Below are positions 29,155 to 38,260 of a stretch of DNA of 64,000 bases, piece by piece (position 1 is the first letter of the stretch; the number at the start of each line of letters is the position of its first letter). The position numbers were made by a program, and so were the translations under genes. Source of the stretch: Streptomyces sp. DT2A-34 (GTDB lineage Bacteria > Actinomycetota > Actinomycetes > Streptomycetales > Streptomycetaceae); NCBI RefSeq assembly GCF_030499515.1, contig NZ_JASTWJ010000001.1:5002001-5066000 (forward strand). Reading direction: 5' to 3'. The notes beneath the pieces were generated by a model that was not told the DNA's origin, made no database searches, and saw only the letters and a program-made list of their open reading frames with translations.

Positions 29155-29888
29155 GCTCGCCCACCTCCGCCCTTCACTGCAGCTGAATCACTCGGCCCGG
29201 TATCGCGCGGATCCGTGGCTTGCTCCGTGCTCTGTGGACCCGCTGCCGGTGGGACGGATGTCCCCTGCGTCCGGTTCCGCCTGTCGCCACGATCCTTGCC
29301 GTCACTGCCGCTTTCCGGGCGCAGATGCTTGAGGAGAGGCAGGAGTCTGGCTCTGCCGCGCGCACATCGGCTCTTGACCGTGCCGGTCGGCACATCGAGG
29401 ACCCGCGCGGCCTCCGCGACGGGGTATCCCTGCATGTCCACCAGGACGAGGGCCGCACGCTGGTCCGGAGGCAGCGTGCCGAGGGCCTCCAGCAGCTGGC
29501 GGTGCAGATCGTTGCGCTCTGCCGGAGCGGAGGCCTCCTCGTGGGGCTCCAGCAACTGCTCCAGGCGCTCGGTGTCGTCGACGGGGGAGGTCTTCCGGGA
29601 GGCGGCCTTGCGGGCGCGGTCCAGGCAGGCGTTCACCGTGATCCGGTGCAGCCAGGTCGTGACGGCCGACTGGCCCCTGAACGTGTGCGCGGCCCGGTAG
29701 GCGGAGACGAGGGCGTCCTGCACGGCGTCAGCGGCCTCCTCACGGTCGCCGAGCGTCCGCAACGCCACCGCCCAGAGCCGATCGCGGTGACGCCGCACGA
29801 GCTCACCGAAGGCGTCGGGGTCGCCCTCTACATGGCAGGCGAGAAGGTCCTGATCGCTTGTGTCACCGAATGCGTTGCCATCTGCCAT
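29151..29888 (-). CDS. sigM: ECF RNA polymerase sigma factor SigM
   Basis: A 245-residue ECF sigma factor. Region 2 reads DPDAFGELVRRHRDRLWAVALRTLGDREEAADAVQDALVSAYRAAHTFRG and region 4 reads LPPDQRAALVLVDMQGYPVAEAARVLDVPTGTVKSRCARGRARL. The C-terminal ~50 residues are a non-conserved tail. Its stop overlaps the anti-sigma start (ATGA), so sigma and anti-sigma are made in step. It lies 21 bases after the pseudokinase gene, suggesting cotranscription with murJ and wall genes as well as its own promoter. Confidence 0.94.
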   Translation of the reverse strand: MADGNAFGDTSDQDLLACHVEGDPDAFGELVRRHRDRLWAVALRTLGDREEAADAVQDALVSAYRAAHTFRGQSAVTTWLHRITVNACLDRARKAASRKTSPVDDTERLEQLLEPHEEASAPAERNDLHRQLLEALGTLPPDQRAALVLVDMQGYPVAEAARVLDVPTGTVKSRCARGRARLLPLLKHLRPESGSDGKDRGDRRNRTQGTSVPPAAGPQSTEQATDPRDTGPSDSAAVKGGGGRA

Positions 29889-29909
29889 CGGACCCCCTCC
29901 CCCTCACTC

Positions 29910-31607
29910 TCAGCTGCTCACCTTGACGTCCACCACTCTGCCCCGGAATTTGCCGTCGTCGGCCTGTCGCGGCAGATCGGTCAGCCAGACCAGAAGATAG
30001 CGGGCCTTGAGGGACTCGCCGGGCTTGAGCGTCACGCTCGCTCCGGAGCCCTCGGCCACCTTGGCGTAGCTTTCGAGGGACGTCGGTTCGCTACCGGTGT
30101 CACCAGAAGCGGCGCGGAGTTCGACGGAGGTGTCGCCGACGAAGGTGATGGTCACCTTTCCGACCTGCTGGATCTTGCCGAGATCGAGGATGACTCCGAC
30201 GCCCGACTTCAGCCGTCCGAAGTCGGAGCTGGTGTAGAAGCTTGTCTGCCAGTACGTGTTCGGAGCGGTGTCGTAGATCTTGTCTATGTCCCTCGGGTTC
30301 TCGGAGCCGTCCGAGCCGAGCGGGTCGAAGTCGCTGACGCCTTCGATGGCGATCGGCTTGCTGACCGGCTTCGTCTGGCCCTTGTCGTTGTCTTCCGTCG
30401 TCTGCGTCTGGTTGCTGTCCTCGGACTTGTTGCCCTGGTCCATGAGCGCATCCGCCAGCTGCCAGCTGCCAAGACCGAGGGCGGCGATCAGAAGGGCCGA
30501 GACGGCCCACTTCAGGGCCTTGCCGGTGCGGCTCTGCAGCGGGGGCGGCGGGGGCGGTACCGGCTGGGTGGCGCCAGGATGCGGGGCTTGGCGGCCGTAC
30601 GTGCCCTGCTGGTACGTCGTGCGCTGATAGTCCGGCGGGGCCGTGAACGCGGGCTCCGGCGGGCGGATGCGAGGCATCTCGCCGATCGCCTTCACCAACT
30701 CCTCCGGCGTCGTACACGCGGACTCGTGCCGGGACGCTGTCGCGCCGTCGTTGACCAGCGCGCGCATGGCGAGTTCGGACAGGCCGCGGTGGACGCCGGC
30801 ACGCACCTGGTCGGGGGCGATCAGGCCGACGTCCTTGGGCAGCCCGGACAAGCCGTAGGCGTCGCTCTCGTACGGCCACCGCTGGGTGAGCGCGGCGTAC
30901 AGCAGCGCCCCGATGGCCTCCGTGTCGGTGCGCTGCGGGGTGTCGGAGTTGATGCCGCGCAGCGCGGCGTTCACCGCGAGGCCGCGGATGCGCCACTGGC
31001 CGGAGGAGGTGCGCAGTACGGCGTTCGGGTTGAGACGGAGGTGGGCCAGGCCCTCGCGGTGGGCGGCGGCCATGGCGGCGGACACCTGCGTGACCATCTG
31101 ATGGGTCTCGTACGCCTCCAGCGGGCCGGAGGCGAGCAGCGTCGTCAGTTCGGTCGCGTCGGGGAGCCACTCGTGGACGACGTAGACCAGGTCGTTCTCC
31201 TCGACCGCGTCGAGGACCTGGACGAAGCGGGGGTCACCGAGCAGCGCGGAGGAGCGGGCCGCGGCCAGCACGGAACGGGCCCGCGCATGGTCCGCAGGCA
31301 GGATGTGGACGCCGACGGCGCGACGGAGTTTCTCGTCGACCGCACGCCAACTGCTGAAACCGTCCAGACGGGTGACGCACTCCTCCAGGCGATAGCGTCT
31401 GGCGAGCTTGTGGCCGCTGTGCAGCTCGGGTGGTGAGGCCTTTCCGGGACCCTCGGTCCCGCCACTCCCCTGTGCCTCGTCGGTGTCCGTGTCCCGCTCC
31501 CGATTCTTGGCCACCCCGTCGGCCGTGGACTGGTCCGCCTGTGCGGTCAGCGGCTCGTCGCCGCTGTTGTCTGCCACGTCGACGGCAGCCGTGCTCCGTT
31601 CCGCCAC
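29910..31607 (-). CDS. Membrane pseudokinase with discoidin-like outer domain, MurJ partner
   Basis: Start GTG 31607 (VAERSTAAVDVADNSG) has AGGA about seven bases upstream; ATG 31685 is less likely. The 565-residue protein has a kinase-like domain (about 70-320) without a functional HRD/DFG: the loop reads GLAHLRLNPNAVLR and no DFG follows, so it is a pseudokinase. A Pro-rich linker, one membrane helix (KWAVSALLIAALGLGSWQL) and a C-terminal beta-sandwich (YDTAPNTYWQTSF...VILDLGKIQQVGKVTITF) resembling discoidin folds complete it. In mycobacteria these domains are fused to MviN and bind FhaA; here they are a separate gene directly after murJ. Confidence 0.88.
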   Translation of the reverse strand: MAERSTAAVDVADNSGDEPLTAQADQSTADGVAKNRERDTDTDEAQGSGGTEGPGKASPPELHSGHKLARRYRLEECVTRLDGFSSWRAVDEKLRRAVGVHILPADHARARSVLAAARSSALLGDPRFVQVLDAVEENDLVYVVHEWLPDATELTTLLASGPLEAYETHQMVTQVSAAMAAAHREGLAHLRLNPNAVLRTSSGQWRIRGLAVNAALRGINSDTPQRTDTEAIGALLYAALTQRWPYESDAYGLSGLPKDVGLIAPDQVRAGVHRGLSELAMRALVNDGATASRHESACTTPEELVKAIGEMPRIRPPEPAFTAPPDYQRTTYQQGTYGRQAPHPGATQPVPPPPPPLQSRTGKALKWAVSALLIAALGLGSWQLADALMDQGNKSEDSNQTQTTEDNDKGQTKPVSKPIAIEGVSDFDPLGSDGSENPRDIDKIYDTAPNTYWQTSFYTSSDFGRLKSGVGVILDLGKIQQVGKVTITFVGDTSVELRAASGDTGSEPTSLESYAKVAEGSGASVTLKPGESLKARYLLVWLTDLPRQADDGKFRGRVVDVKVSS

Positions 31608-31743
31608 CGTCGTTCCTGCCTCCCCATCTATTGCGCGCCGTACGACTCCGTGCGCGCCGTCCGACGCCGAACCAATTGTGCCCACAGTCCGCCGCTATGC
31701 ACGACACACGGTGGCGGACGATGGTTGTGCGGATACCCCAGCT

Positions 31744-33996
31744 TCAGCGACCCAGGCGCCCGCGGACCATGCCGACCAGTGAGTTCAGCTCTTCGATGCG
31801 CATCCGACGGGCGGCGACGAAGAAGATGCCGAGCAGCACGGCTCCGCCGGCCAGCAGGGCGGCGGAGGAGCCGAGGACGCCCTGACCGAGGGTCCGGGCG
31901 ATCCCGTAGCAGGCCGCCCCGCTCAGCAGGGCTGCGGGCACCGAGGCGATGCAGAGTCTTGCGTACGTCCGCATCACCCGGGCGCCGTCCAGGTCGCCGC
32001 CCAGCTTCTTGCGCAGCCGGTTCCAGGCGACGCCGACGCCGATCGCGTAGGCCACGCCGTACGAGGCGGCCATGCCGACCACGGCCCAGCGGGGCGGAAG
32101 GACGAAGTAGCAGATGGCAGAAGCGATGGCGTTGCCAGCCGCCACGATGACCGTGTTGTAGAAGGGGGTGCGGGTGTCCTCGTAGGCGTAGAAGGCACGC
32201 AGGACGACGTACTGCACGGAGTACGGGATCAGGCCGAGACCGAAGGCCATCAGCATGAAGCCCATGTTCGTGGCCTCGCTCGTGCCCGAGGAGCCGAACA
32301 TCAGCGTGCACATCGGGACGCCGAGCGAGACGAATCCGAAGGCGAGCGGCACGATCGCGACCGCCGTGGTGCGCAGGCCCTGGGAGATGTCGTCGCGCAC
32401 CGCGCCGGCGTCGTCCTCGGCGGCCGAGCGGGAGATACGGGGCAGCAGGGCGGCCATCAGAGAGACGGTGATGATGGCCTGCGGGAGGCCCCAGATGAGC
32501 TGGGCGTTGGCATAGGCGGCGTAGCCGGTGCCGTCGACGCGGGAGTCGATGCCGGCCGAAGTGGACAACTGGGTCACCACGAGCGCACCCGCCTGGTTGG
32601 CCAGGACGAACAGGATCGTCCACTTGGCCAGCATGGCGGCCTTGCCGAGGCCGTGGCCCTTCCAGTCGAAGCGCAGCCGCAGCCGGAACCCGGTCTCGCG
32701 CAGGTACGGGATCATGGCGAGAGCCTGGACGACCAGGCCGAGCAGAACACCGACGCCGAGAAGCCTCTGCCCCTCCGGCGGGATGGTCGAGACCTCCATA
32801 CCGGAGTGCTCCGCAGTGCCGTACACCCAGAGGAACATGCCGAGCGTCACGATGATGACGATGTTGTTCAGGACCGGTGTCCACATCATCGCGCCGAACC
32901 TGCCGCGGGCGTTGAGGATCTGACCCATCACCACGTGGACGCCCATGAAGAAGATCGAGGGCAGGAAGAAGCGGGTGAAGGTGATGGCGACCTCGTTGGC
33001 CGCGGTGTCGTTGGCCACGGGGTTGGACAGTGCGCGGACCAGGAGCGGCGCGCCGAACCACGCCAGAGTGGTGAGCGTGGCCAGAGCCACCATCACCAGT
33101 GTCAGCAGACGGTTCGCGTACGCCTCGCCGCCGTCCTCGTCGTCCTTCATCGCTCGCACCAGCTGGGGCACGAAGACGGAGTTGAGGCCGCCGCCGACAG
33201 TCAGGATGTAGATCATCGTCGGCAACGTGTAGGCGACCTGGAAGGAGTCACCGAGCAGACCGAGGCCCAGCGCAGAGACGATCATCATGGAGCGGACGAA
33301 CCCGGTGAGCCGGGAGACCATCGTCCCGGCCGCCATCACAGCGCTCGACTTCAGCAGCCCACCGGCTCGCCCACCCTTTTTCGGGACAGGCGCCGGGGCA
33401 GGAGCGGGCGATGCCGCGGTCGCCTCGGCTGCCGCAGGTGGCGTAGGAGCCTCGTACGGGCCCGCAGCCGGGCCCGCGGCCGGTGCCGGGGAAGGTCCCG
33501 GGACCGTCGGCGGCTGGTACTGCGGATGCCCGCCCTGCTGCTGGTCGCGGAAGAGGTGCGCGAAGGCGTCGTGCTCGGGGCGCTCCTCGGTGGAGTGTGT
33601 GACGAGGTCGTCGACGCCCACGTATTGGGTCGTGCGGGGGTCGTCGCCGTACGGCATGTACTGGTTCGGGCCGTCCGGCTCGGGCGCCGGGGTCTGGGCC
33701 CACACGTGCGGGTCGGGGGCGTACGGCGACTGGGGCGGCGGGCCGTACAGCGGCTGCTGCGGCTGGTACGTGCCCGGAGGGGGCGGCGGGTGGGCGGCAC
33801 GGTCGTACAGCGCCTCGGCGACCGGGTCCTGGGCGGTGAGGTCCTGGGCCCGGTAGGGATCCTGGTCGTAGGCGTCCTGGAGGTACATGTCCGCGGGGTG
33901 CTGCGGCGGTACCTGGCCGTGCTCGGGCGGCGGGCCCTCGGGGTGCCCCGAGCTGCCCGCGGCCTGGCCGCGGTCACCGTCGTACGGCGCGTTCAT
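31744..33996 (-). CDS. murJ: Lipid II flippase MurJ (MviN)
   Basis: MurJ moves the peptidoglycan precursor lipid II across the membrane. The 750-residue protein has a cytoplasmic N-terminal extension of about 215 residues rich in Pro, Gln and Tyr, then the MOP-superfamily core starting LLKSSAVMAAGTMVSRLTGFVRSMMI. About 14 membrane helices follow, with conserved segments such as GGGLNSVFVPQLVRA and RVDGTGYAAYANAQLIWGLPQAI. The extension is typical for actinobacteria and not needed for the core fold. The start ATG follows the neighbour's stop by 45 bases. Confidence 0.95.
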   Translation of the reverse strand: MNAPYDGDRGQAAGSSGHPEGPPPEHGQVPPQHPADMYLQDAYDQDPYRAQDLTAQDPVAEALYDRAAHPPPPPGTYQPQQPLYGPPPQSPYAPDPHVWAQTPAPEPDGPNQYMPYGDDPRTTQYVGVDDLVTHSTEERPEHDAFAHLFRDQQQGGHPQYQPPTVPGPSPAPAAGPAAGPYEAPTPPAAAEATAASPAPAPAPVPKKGGRAGGLLKSSAVMAAGTMVSRLTGFVRSMMIVSALGLGLLGDSFQVAYTLPTMIYILTVGGGLNSVFVPQLVRAMKDDEDGGEAYANRLLTLVMVALATLTTLAWFGAPLLVRALSNPVANDTAANEVAITFTRFFLPSIFFMGVHVVMGQILNARGRFGAMMWTPVLNNIVIIVTLGMFLWVYGTAEHSGMEVSTIPPEGQRLLGVGVLLGLVVQALAMIPYLRETGFRLRLRFDWKGHGLGKAAMLAKWTILFVLANQAGALVVTQLSTSAGIDSRVDGTGYAAYANAQLIWGLPQAIITVSLMAALLPRISRSAAEDDAGAVRDDISQGLRTTAVAIVPLAFGFVSLGVPMCTLMFGSSGTSEATNMGFMLMAFGLGLIPYSVQYVVLRAFYAYEDTRTPFYNTVIVAAGNAIASAICYFVLPPRWAVVGMAASYGVAYAIGVGVAWNRLRKKLGGDLDGARVMRTYARLCIASVPAALLSGAACYGIARTLGQGVLGSSAALLAGGAVLLGIFFVAARRMRIEELNSLVGMVRGRLGR

Positions 33997-34041
33997 GGTT
34001 ACCCCACCTCATCGTCCCGGGCCCACCGGCCACGACATCGC

Positions 34042-36450
34042 TCAACGGTCCACTCTCTCACCCGTGCCGGACGGGTCGGCGCTTTCCGTTGCGGTGTCCG
34101 GTGTCAGGTCACTCGGCTGCTCCGGGGCGTCTGCCCGGGTACCGGTGCCGGATTCCTCCTCAGGGAAGTCCTCGGGCGTGAGACGGTCCTCGGGGCCTTC
34201 CTGGTTCTCCGGCCCGCCGTCGGCCTCGCTCGTCTCCGTGGCGTCGTTATCCTCTGCCGCACGCGCGGCCGCACGCTTGCGCTGCGTGTACATCCGGAAT
34301 CCGGCAAGGACGAGCAGGAGGAAGCCGCCGCCGATGACCAGCATCACCGTGGCCGTGAACTCGGTGACCTTCACGTCGAAGGTGACGGGTGCGCCGTACG
34401 GCTGGCCGTCCTCCGTGAACAGCTGGGCGACCACCGTCGCCTGACCGTTGGCCTGAGCCGACGTGGTGAACTTCACCGTCTGGCTGTGCCCGCCGGACAC
34501 CGCGACGTCCTGTTCGTAGAAGCGCTCGCCACCGATCTCAAGCCGCCTGGGGCTCTTCGAGGTAAGCCGGAGCACCAGGTGCTCGACGCCCTGCACCAGG
34601 TTGTTCTGCACCGTCACGGGGATCGTGGCGCTGCGGCCGGAGAGCTTGGTCTCCGACTTGTCGATCAGCGTGACCTGGCCGGCCAGGGAATCGATGTACG
34701 CCTCCACGGCATTGCGATAGTCCGCCGCCTCCCCGGAGCGGCCGCGCCACGACGTGGACATCTCGCGGTTCATGGCACGCCCGAAGGGCGTCACCACGCG
34801 GGCCTCCTTGCTGAGGATGACCTTGAACTTGTCGAGCTTGTCCTGGGTGGTCGCGATCTGCTCATAGGCCGATCGCGGCAGCTCCTGCTTACGCAGCGAG
34901 GAGGGGTACTTGGAGGCCGCCGGCACGTTCGTGGCGGCGCCGGAGTCGGGCTTGGCCGTGGCCGCGGTCGTGAGCTCCTGGGACTGGGACCACGTGCCGT
35001 CCTGGAGCGCCGTCACCGCCTCCGCCATCGCCTGGGCCTGGCTCGCCGTCGGCATCCGCTGCGGGGCGACGACGATGCTGCGCTGCTTGTCCGACTGGAG
35101 GTTGAGGGCCAGGCTCTGGGCCAGGAACCTCTGCACGGCGAGCGTCGAGCTCGACGCCCTTGTCAGGTTCCCCTGGAACAACGTGGACATCCTGGCGTCC
35201 GCGACGACCGCCGTCGTGCCGCCGCCGATGGGGCGGGCCGCGGAGGGCGTGTAGGGCAGGCCGCCCGTCTCCACCAGGCTGTCGCTGCGGGTGATCACCT
35301 TGTCCGCGCCGGCGGACGTGGCGACCTTGACGATGGACGGGTCGACGGCGCCGTTCACGGGCCAGGCGAAGTCGGTGGTCGGCTCCACGTGAAGGATCGA
35401 CTCGACCGTGTCGGTGGCGACGTCGGCGGCCTCCTTGAGGTGGTTCAGCGAGCCGGTGACGTTCGTGCCGTTGTGCGCCAGTGAGGCCAGGTCGGGGTCG
35501 GCGAAGGGCAGGGCGACGACCTCCTTGTCCTGCACCGCCGCCTGCAACTCGGCCAGCCACTGGTTGGCGACCGCCTGATGGGTGCCCGCCGTGGTCGTGT
35601 CACCCTCGCCCTGCACGCGGTAGTTGTCCGTCATCGCGTCCACGGAGGCCAGCAGGTCGGGGTCGATCACCCAGGTGACGTCGAGCTCCCTGCCCAGCGA
35701 CACGAGCTGCTGCAGACGGCCGCCGGGGGAGATCTCCTTGGCGAGGTCGTCGTCGCGGAAGACCGGCGTCTGCGACTCGTTCGATCCCGTCTGTGCCGTC
35801 ATGTGCGCGGTGGAGATGAGCGGCCACAGCACCGTCGTCCGGGTCTTCGTGTCGGCCCCGTCGGGCTGCCACGGCAGGAAGGTCCGCTGGATGCCGAGCA
35901 CCTGATCCCAGGGCTGCGTGGACGTCTCGCCGGACAGGGAGACGGCGAGTGGGTAGACCCCGTCTCCCCCGAGGTCCAGATCGTCGACCGGCACGGAGAT
36001 GCTGAAGCGCTGGGAGACGCCCGGGGTGAGCTTGGAGAACTCCTTGACGTACTTCCCGCCCACCGGTGCCCCGTCCAGGCTGCCCTGGTAGCCGGTGCGC
36101 CCGGCGACCGTGTCGATGGCCGAGCGCGTGTTCAGCGCGGACCCCAGGCGCAGGTCCACCTGCGCGTCGGTGACCGCCTGCTTGCCCTTGTTGGTCACCG
36201 TGCCGGACACGGTCAGCGTGTCGCCGTCGCCGGGGACAGAGGGGGTGAGCGAGTCCACAGCGACGGCCACCGTGCCCGAGTCGGAGGCGGCTTTCAGGGA
36301 GTCCTGCCCGGCGGCGTGCGAAGGCGTGGCCGCGGGCAGCTGGAGCAGGCCGGCCAGCAGAGGCGCCCCGGCGAACAGTGCTCCGGTGCGCCGCAGCCAC
36401 CGGCGGGCAGGTGAGGGACTCATCCCCTGGAAGTCTGCCGCCTCGGCCAC
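34042..36450 (-). CDS. Large secreted, membrane-anchored protein (DUF6049)
   Basis: The 802-residue protein starts at GTG (MAEAADFQGMSPSPARRWLRRTG). A twin-arginine-free signal peptide (RRTGALFAGAPLLAGLLQLPAATPSHAAG) is followed by beta-rich extracellular domains and a C-terminal membrane helix (VMLVIGGGFLLLVLAGFRMYTQRKRAAARAAE) with an acidic cytoplasmic tail. Segments such as DVTWVIDPDLLASVD and FAWPVNGAVDPSIVKVA suggest a barrel-like glycosidase/deacetylase fold, though catalysis is unproven. It is conserved beside murJ in Streptomyces, so a wall-related function is likely. The start is not certain. Confidence 0.85.
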   Translation of the reverse strand: MAEAADFQGMSPSPARRWLRRTGALFAGAPLLAGLLQLPAATPSHAAGQDSLKAASDSGTVAVAVDSLTPSVPGDGDTLTVSGTVTNKGKQAVTDAQVDLRLGSALNTRSAIDTVAGRTGYQGSLDGAPVGGKYVKEFSKLTPGVSQRFSISVPVDDLDLGGDGVYPLAVSLSGETSTQPWDQVLGIQRTFLPWQPDGADTKTRTTVLWPLISTAHMTAQTGSNESQTPVFRDDDLAKEISPGGRLQQLVSLGRELDVTWVIDPDLLASVDAMTDNYRVQGEGDTTTAGTHQAVANQWLAELQAAVQDKEVVALPFADPDLASLAHNGTNVTGSLNHLKEAADVATDTVESILHVEPTTDFAWPVNGAVDPSIVKVATSAGADKVITRSDSLVETGGLPYTPSAARPIGGGTTAVVADARMSTLFQGNLTRASSSTLAVQRFLAQSLALNLQSDKQRSIVVAPQRMPTASQAQAMAEAVTALQDGTWSQSQELTTAATAKPDSGAATNVPAASKYPSSLRKQELPRSAYEQIATTQDKLDKFKVILSKEARVVTPFGRAMNREMSTSWRGRSGEAADYRNAVEAYIDSLAGQVTLIDKSETKLSGRSATIPVTVQNNLVQGVEHLVLRLTSKSPRRLEIGGERFYEQDVAVSGGHSQTVKFTTSAQANGQATVVAQLFTEDGQPYGAPVTFDVKVTEFTATVMLVIGGGFLLLVLAGFRMYTQRKRAAARAAEDNDATETSEADGGPENQEGPEDRLTPEDFPEEESGTGTRADAPEQPSDLTPDTATESADPSGTGERVDR

Positions 36451-36720
36451 GCGCTCGCCCGTCCCTCGTCGTCGTCAGTGGTCGTCGGAATGTGCGTCCA
36501 CGCATGGTAACGATGCGCGCTGAGGGGAAGTGCCGCGGTCTCCTCCACAAGATCGGTTCAGACCGTCGGCCTGTCCCGTATGTGCCCCTATAAAGGGGAG
36601 CGTTTTCGTACGTCGTAAGGGCAGGCCTTGTGCGCGTATTGACGGAGCTGTCTGTGCCCTCGGATGTGCACGTTTAATGGAGGCGGTCCCGGTCGCCCGG
36701 GCCACGTACCCTCTTATGTT

Positions 36721-38163
36721 GTGCCGAACGCCTACGAAGACAAGCCCAGCGCCCTGAGCCAGGCGCAGCACCGCGCGGTGAGTGAACTGCTGCGGGTTGC
36801 CCCTGTCGCTGACGACCTCGCCCGCCGTTTTCAGGAGGCCGGGTTCTCACTCGCCCTGGTCGGCGGGTCGGTCCGGGACGCGCTGCTCGGCCGGCTCGGC
36901 AACGACCTGGACTTCACGACCGACGCCCACCCTGAGGACGTACTGAAGATCGTGCGCCCCTGGGCCGACGCCGTGTGGGAGGTCGGGATCGCCTTCGGCA
37001 CCGTGGGGGCGCAGAAGAGCGGCTACCAGATCGAGGTGACGACCTACCGGTCGGAGGCTTACGACCGGACCTCGCGCAAGCCCGAGGTGTCGTACGGCGA
37101 CTCCATCGAGGAGGACCTCGTCCGGCGCGACTTCACGGTGAACGCGATGGCCGTCGCGCTGCCGGAGAAGGAGTTCATCGATCCGCACGGCGGGCTGGAG
37201 GACCTCGCGGCGCGGGTGCTGCGGACCCCGGGTACGCCGGAGTCGTCCTTCTCGGACGACCCGCTGCGCATGATGCGGGCGGCGCGCTTCGCGGCGCAGC
37301 TCGACTTCGAGGTGGCTCCCGAGGTGGTGATGGCCATGAAGGAGATGGCCGGGCGCATCGAGATCGTCTCGGCGGAGCGGGTGCGGGACGAGCTGAACAA
37401 GCTGATCCTGTCCGCGTACCCCCGCAAGGGGCTGACCTTGCTGGTGGACACCGGGATCGCGGATCATGTGCTGCCCGAGCTGCCGGCGCTGCGCCTGGAG
37501 AGCGACGAGCACCATCGGCACAAGGACGTCTACGAGCACACGCTGATCGTCCTGGAGCAGGCGATGGCACTGGAGGAGGACGGCGCCGACCTGACCCTCC
37601 GGCTGGCCGCGCTGCTGCACGACATCGGTAAGCCGCGCACGCGCCGCTTCGAGAAGGACGGCCGGGTCTCGTTCCACCACCATGAGGTGGTCGGCGCGAA
37701 GATGACGAAGAAGCGCATGACGGCGCTCAAGTACTCCAACGAGTTGGTGAAGGACGTCTCACATCTGGTCGAACTCCATCTGCGCTTCCACGGATACGGC
37801 ACCGGAGAGTGGACGGACTCCGCTGTCCGCCGCTACGTCCGTGATGCCGGTCCGCTCCTGGACCGCCTCCACAAGCTGACCCGCTCGGACTGCACCACGC
37901 GCAACAAGCGCAAGGCCGCTGCGTTGTCCCGCGCCTATGACGGCCTGGAGGAGCGGATCGCTCAACTCCAGGAGCAGGAGGAGCTGGACGCCATCCGGCC
38001 CGACCTCGACGGCAACCAGATCATGGAGATCCTCGACGTCGGGCCTGGGCCGGTCATCGGTCGCGCTTACAAGCACATGCTGGAGTTGCGGCTGGAGAAC
38101 GGGCCGATGGCGCACGACGAGGCGGTTGCGGCGCTCAAGGAGTGGTGGGCCGAGCAAGGCTGA
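36721..38163 (+). CDS. cca: CCA tRNA nucleotidyltransferase
   Basis: Adds or repairs the CCA end of tRNAs. The preferred start is GTG 36721 (VPNAYEDKPSALSQAQHRAVSELL); the frame is open from 36664. No Shine-Dalgarno site precedes it, but TACCCT at 36708-36713 could be a -10 for a leaderless message. The 480-residue protein has the nucleotidyltransferase motif LVGGSVRDALLGRLGNDLDFTTDA, motif EEDLVRRDFTVNAMA and an HD domain (RLAALLHDIGKPRTRRF, HHHEVVGAKMTKKRM). It belongs to the poly(A) polymerase/CCA class II family. It converges with the next gene across two parS sites. Confidence 0.94.
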   Translation: MPNAYEDKPSALSQAQHRAVSELLRVAPVADDLARRFQEAGFSLALVGGSVRDALLGRLGNDLDFTTDAHPEDVLKIVRPWADAVWEVGIAFGTVGAQKSGYQIEVTTYRSEAYDRTSRKPEVSYGDSIEEDLVRRDFTVNAMAVALPEKEFIDPHGGLEDLAARVLRTPGTPESSFSDDPLRMMRAARFAAQLDFEVAPEVVMAMKEMAGRIEIVSAERVRDELNKLILSAYPRKGLTLLVDTGIADHVLPELPALRLESDEHHRHKDVYEHTLIVLEQAMALEEDGADLTLRLAALLHDIGKPRTRRFEKDGRVSFHHHEVVGAKMTKKRMTALKYSNELVKDVSHLVELHLRFHGYGTGEWTDSAVRRYVRDAGPLLDRLHKLTRSDCTTRNKRKAAALSRAYDGLEERIAQLQEQEELDAIRPDLDGNQIMEILDVGPGPVIGRAYKHMLELRLENGPMAHDEAVAALKEWWAEQG

Positions 38164-38182
38164 GGCTGTGAAACGGGGGCAT

Positions 38183-38196
38183 GTTTCACGTGAAAC
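38183..38196. promoter_or_regulatory. parS site 6
   Basis: Perfect GTTTCACGTGAAAC, extended to a 22-base palindrome by GCAT/ATGC and flanked by G- and C-runs that would lengthen a hairpin stem. It lies just beyond the cca stop. Confidence 0.95.
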
Positions 38197-38218
38197 ATGC
38201 TCCCCGGGGACGTGTTGA

Positions 38219-38248
38219 GGGGCGGTGTTTCACGTGAAACACCGCCCC
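38219..38248. terminator. parS site 7 nested in a 30-bp terminator-like palindrome
   Basis: GTTTCACGTGAAAC at 38227-38240 sits at the centre of a perfect 30-base palindrome (flanks GGGGCGGT and ACCGCCCC), followed by CCTT. It lies between the convergent cca and LppU-like genes, so one element may serve as ParB site and as bidirectional terminator. Confidence 0.75.
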
Positions 38249-38260
38249 CCTTGCGTCTGC

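Noticed and set aside
28232..29164. A single-frame anti-sigma protein starting MGERDFHDRHGRAPGRR at 29164
   Set aside because: Its first ~30 residues are out-of-frame sequence; the conserved start is at 29154 in another frame, pointing to a one-base loss.
32653..35484. A 943-codon plus-strand frame opposite murJ and the DUF6049 gene
   Set aside because: Antisense of two clear genes and crosses their boundary.
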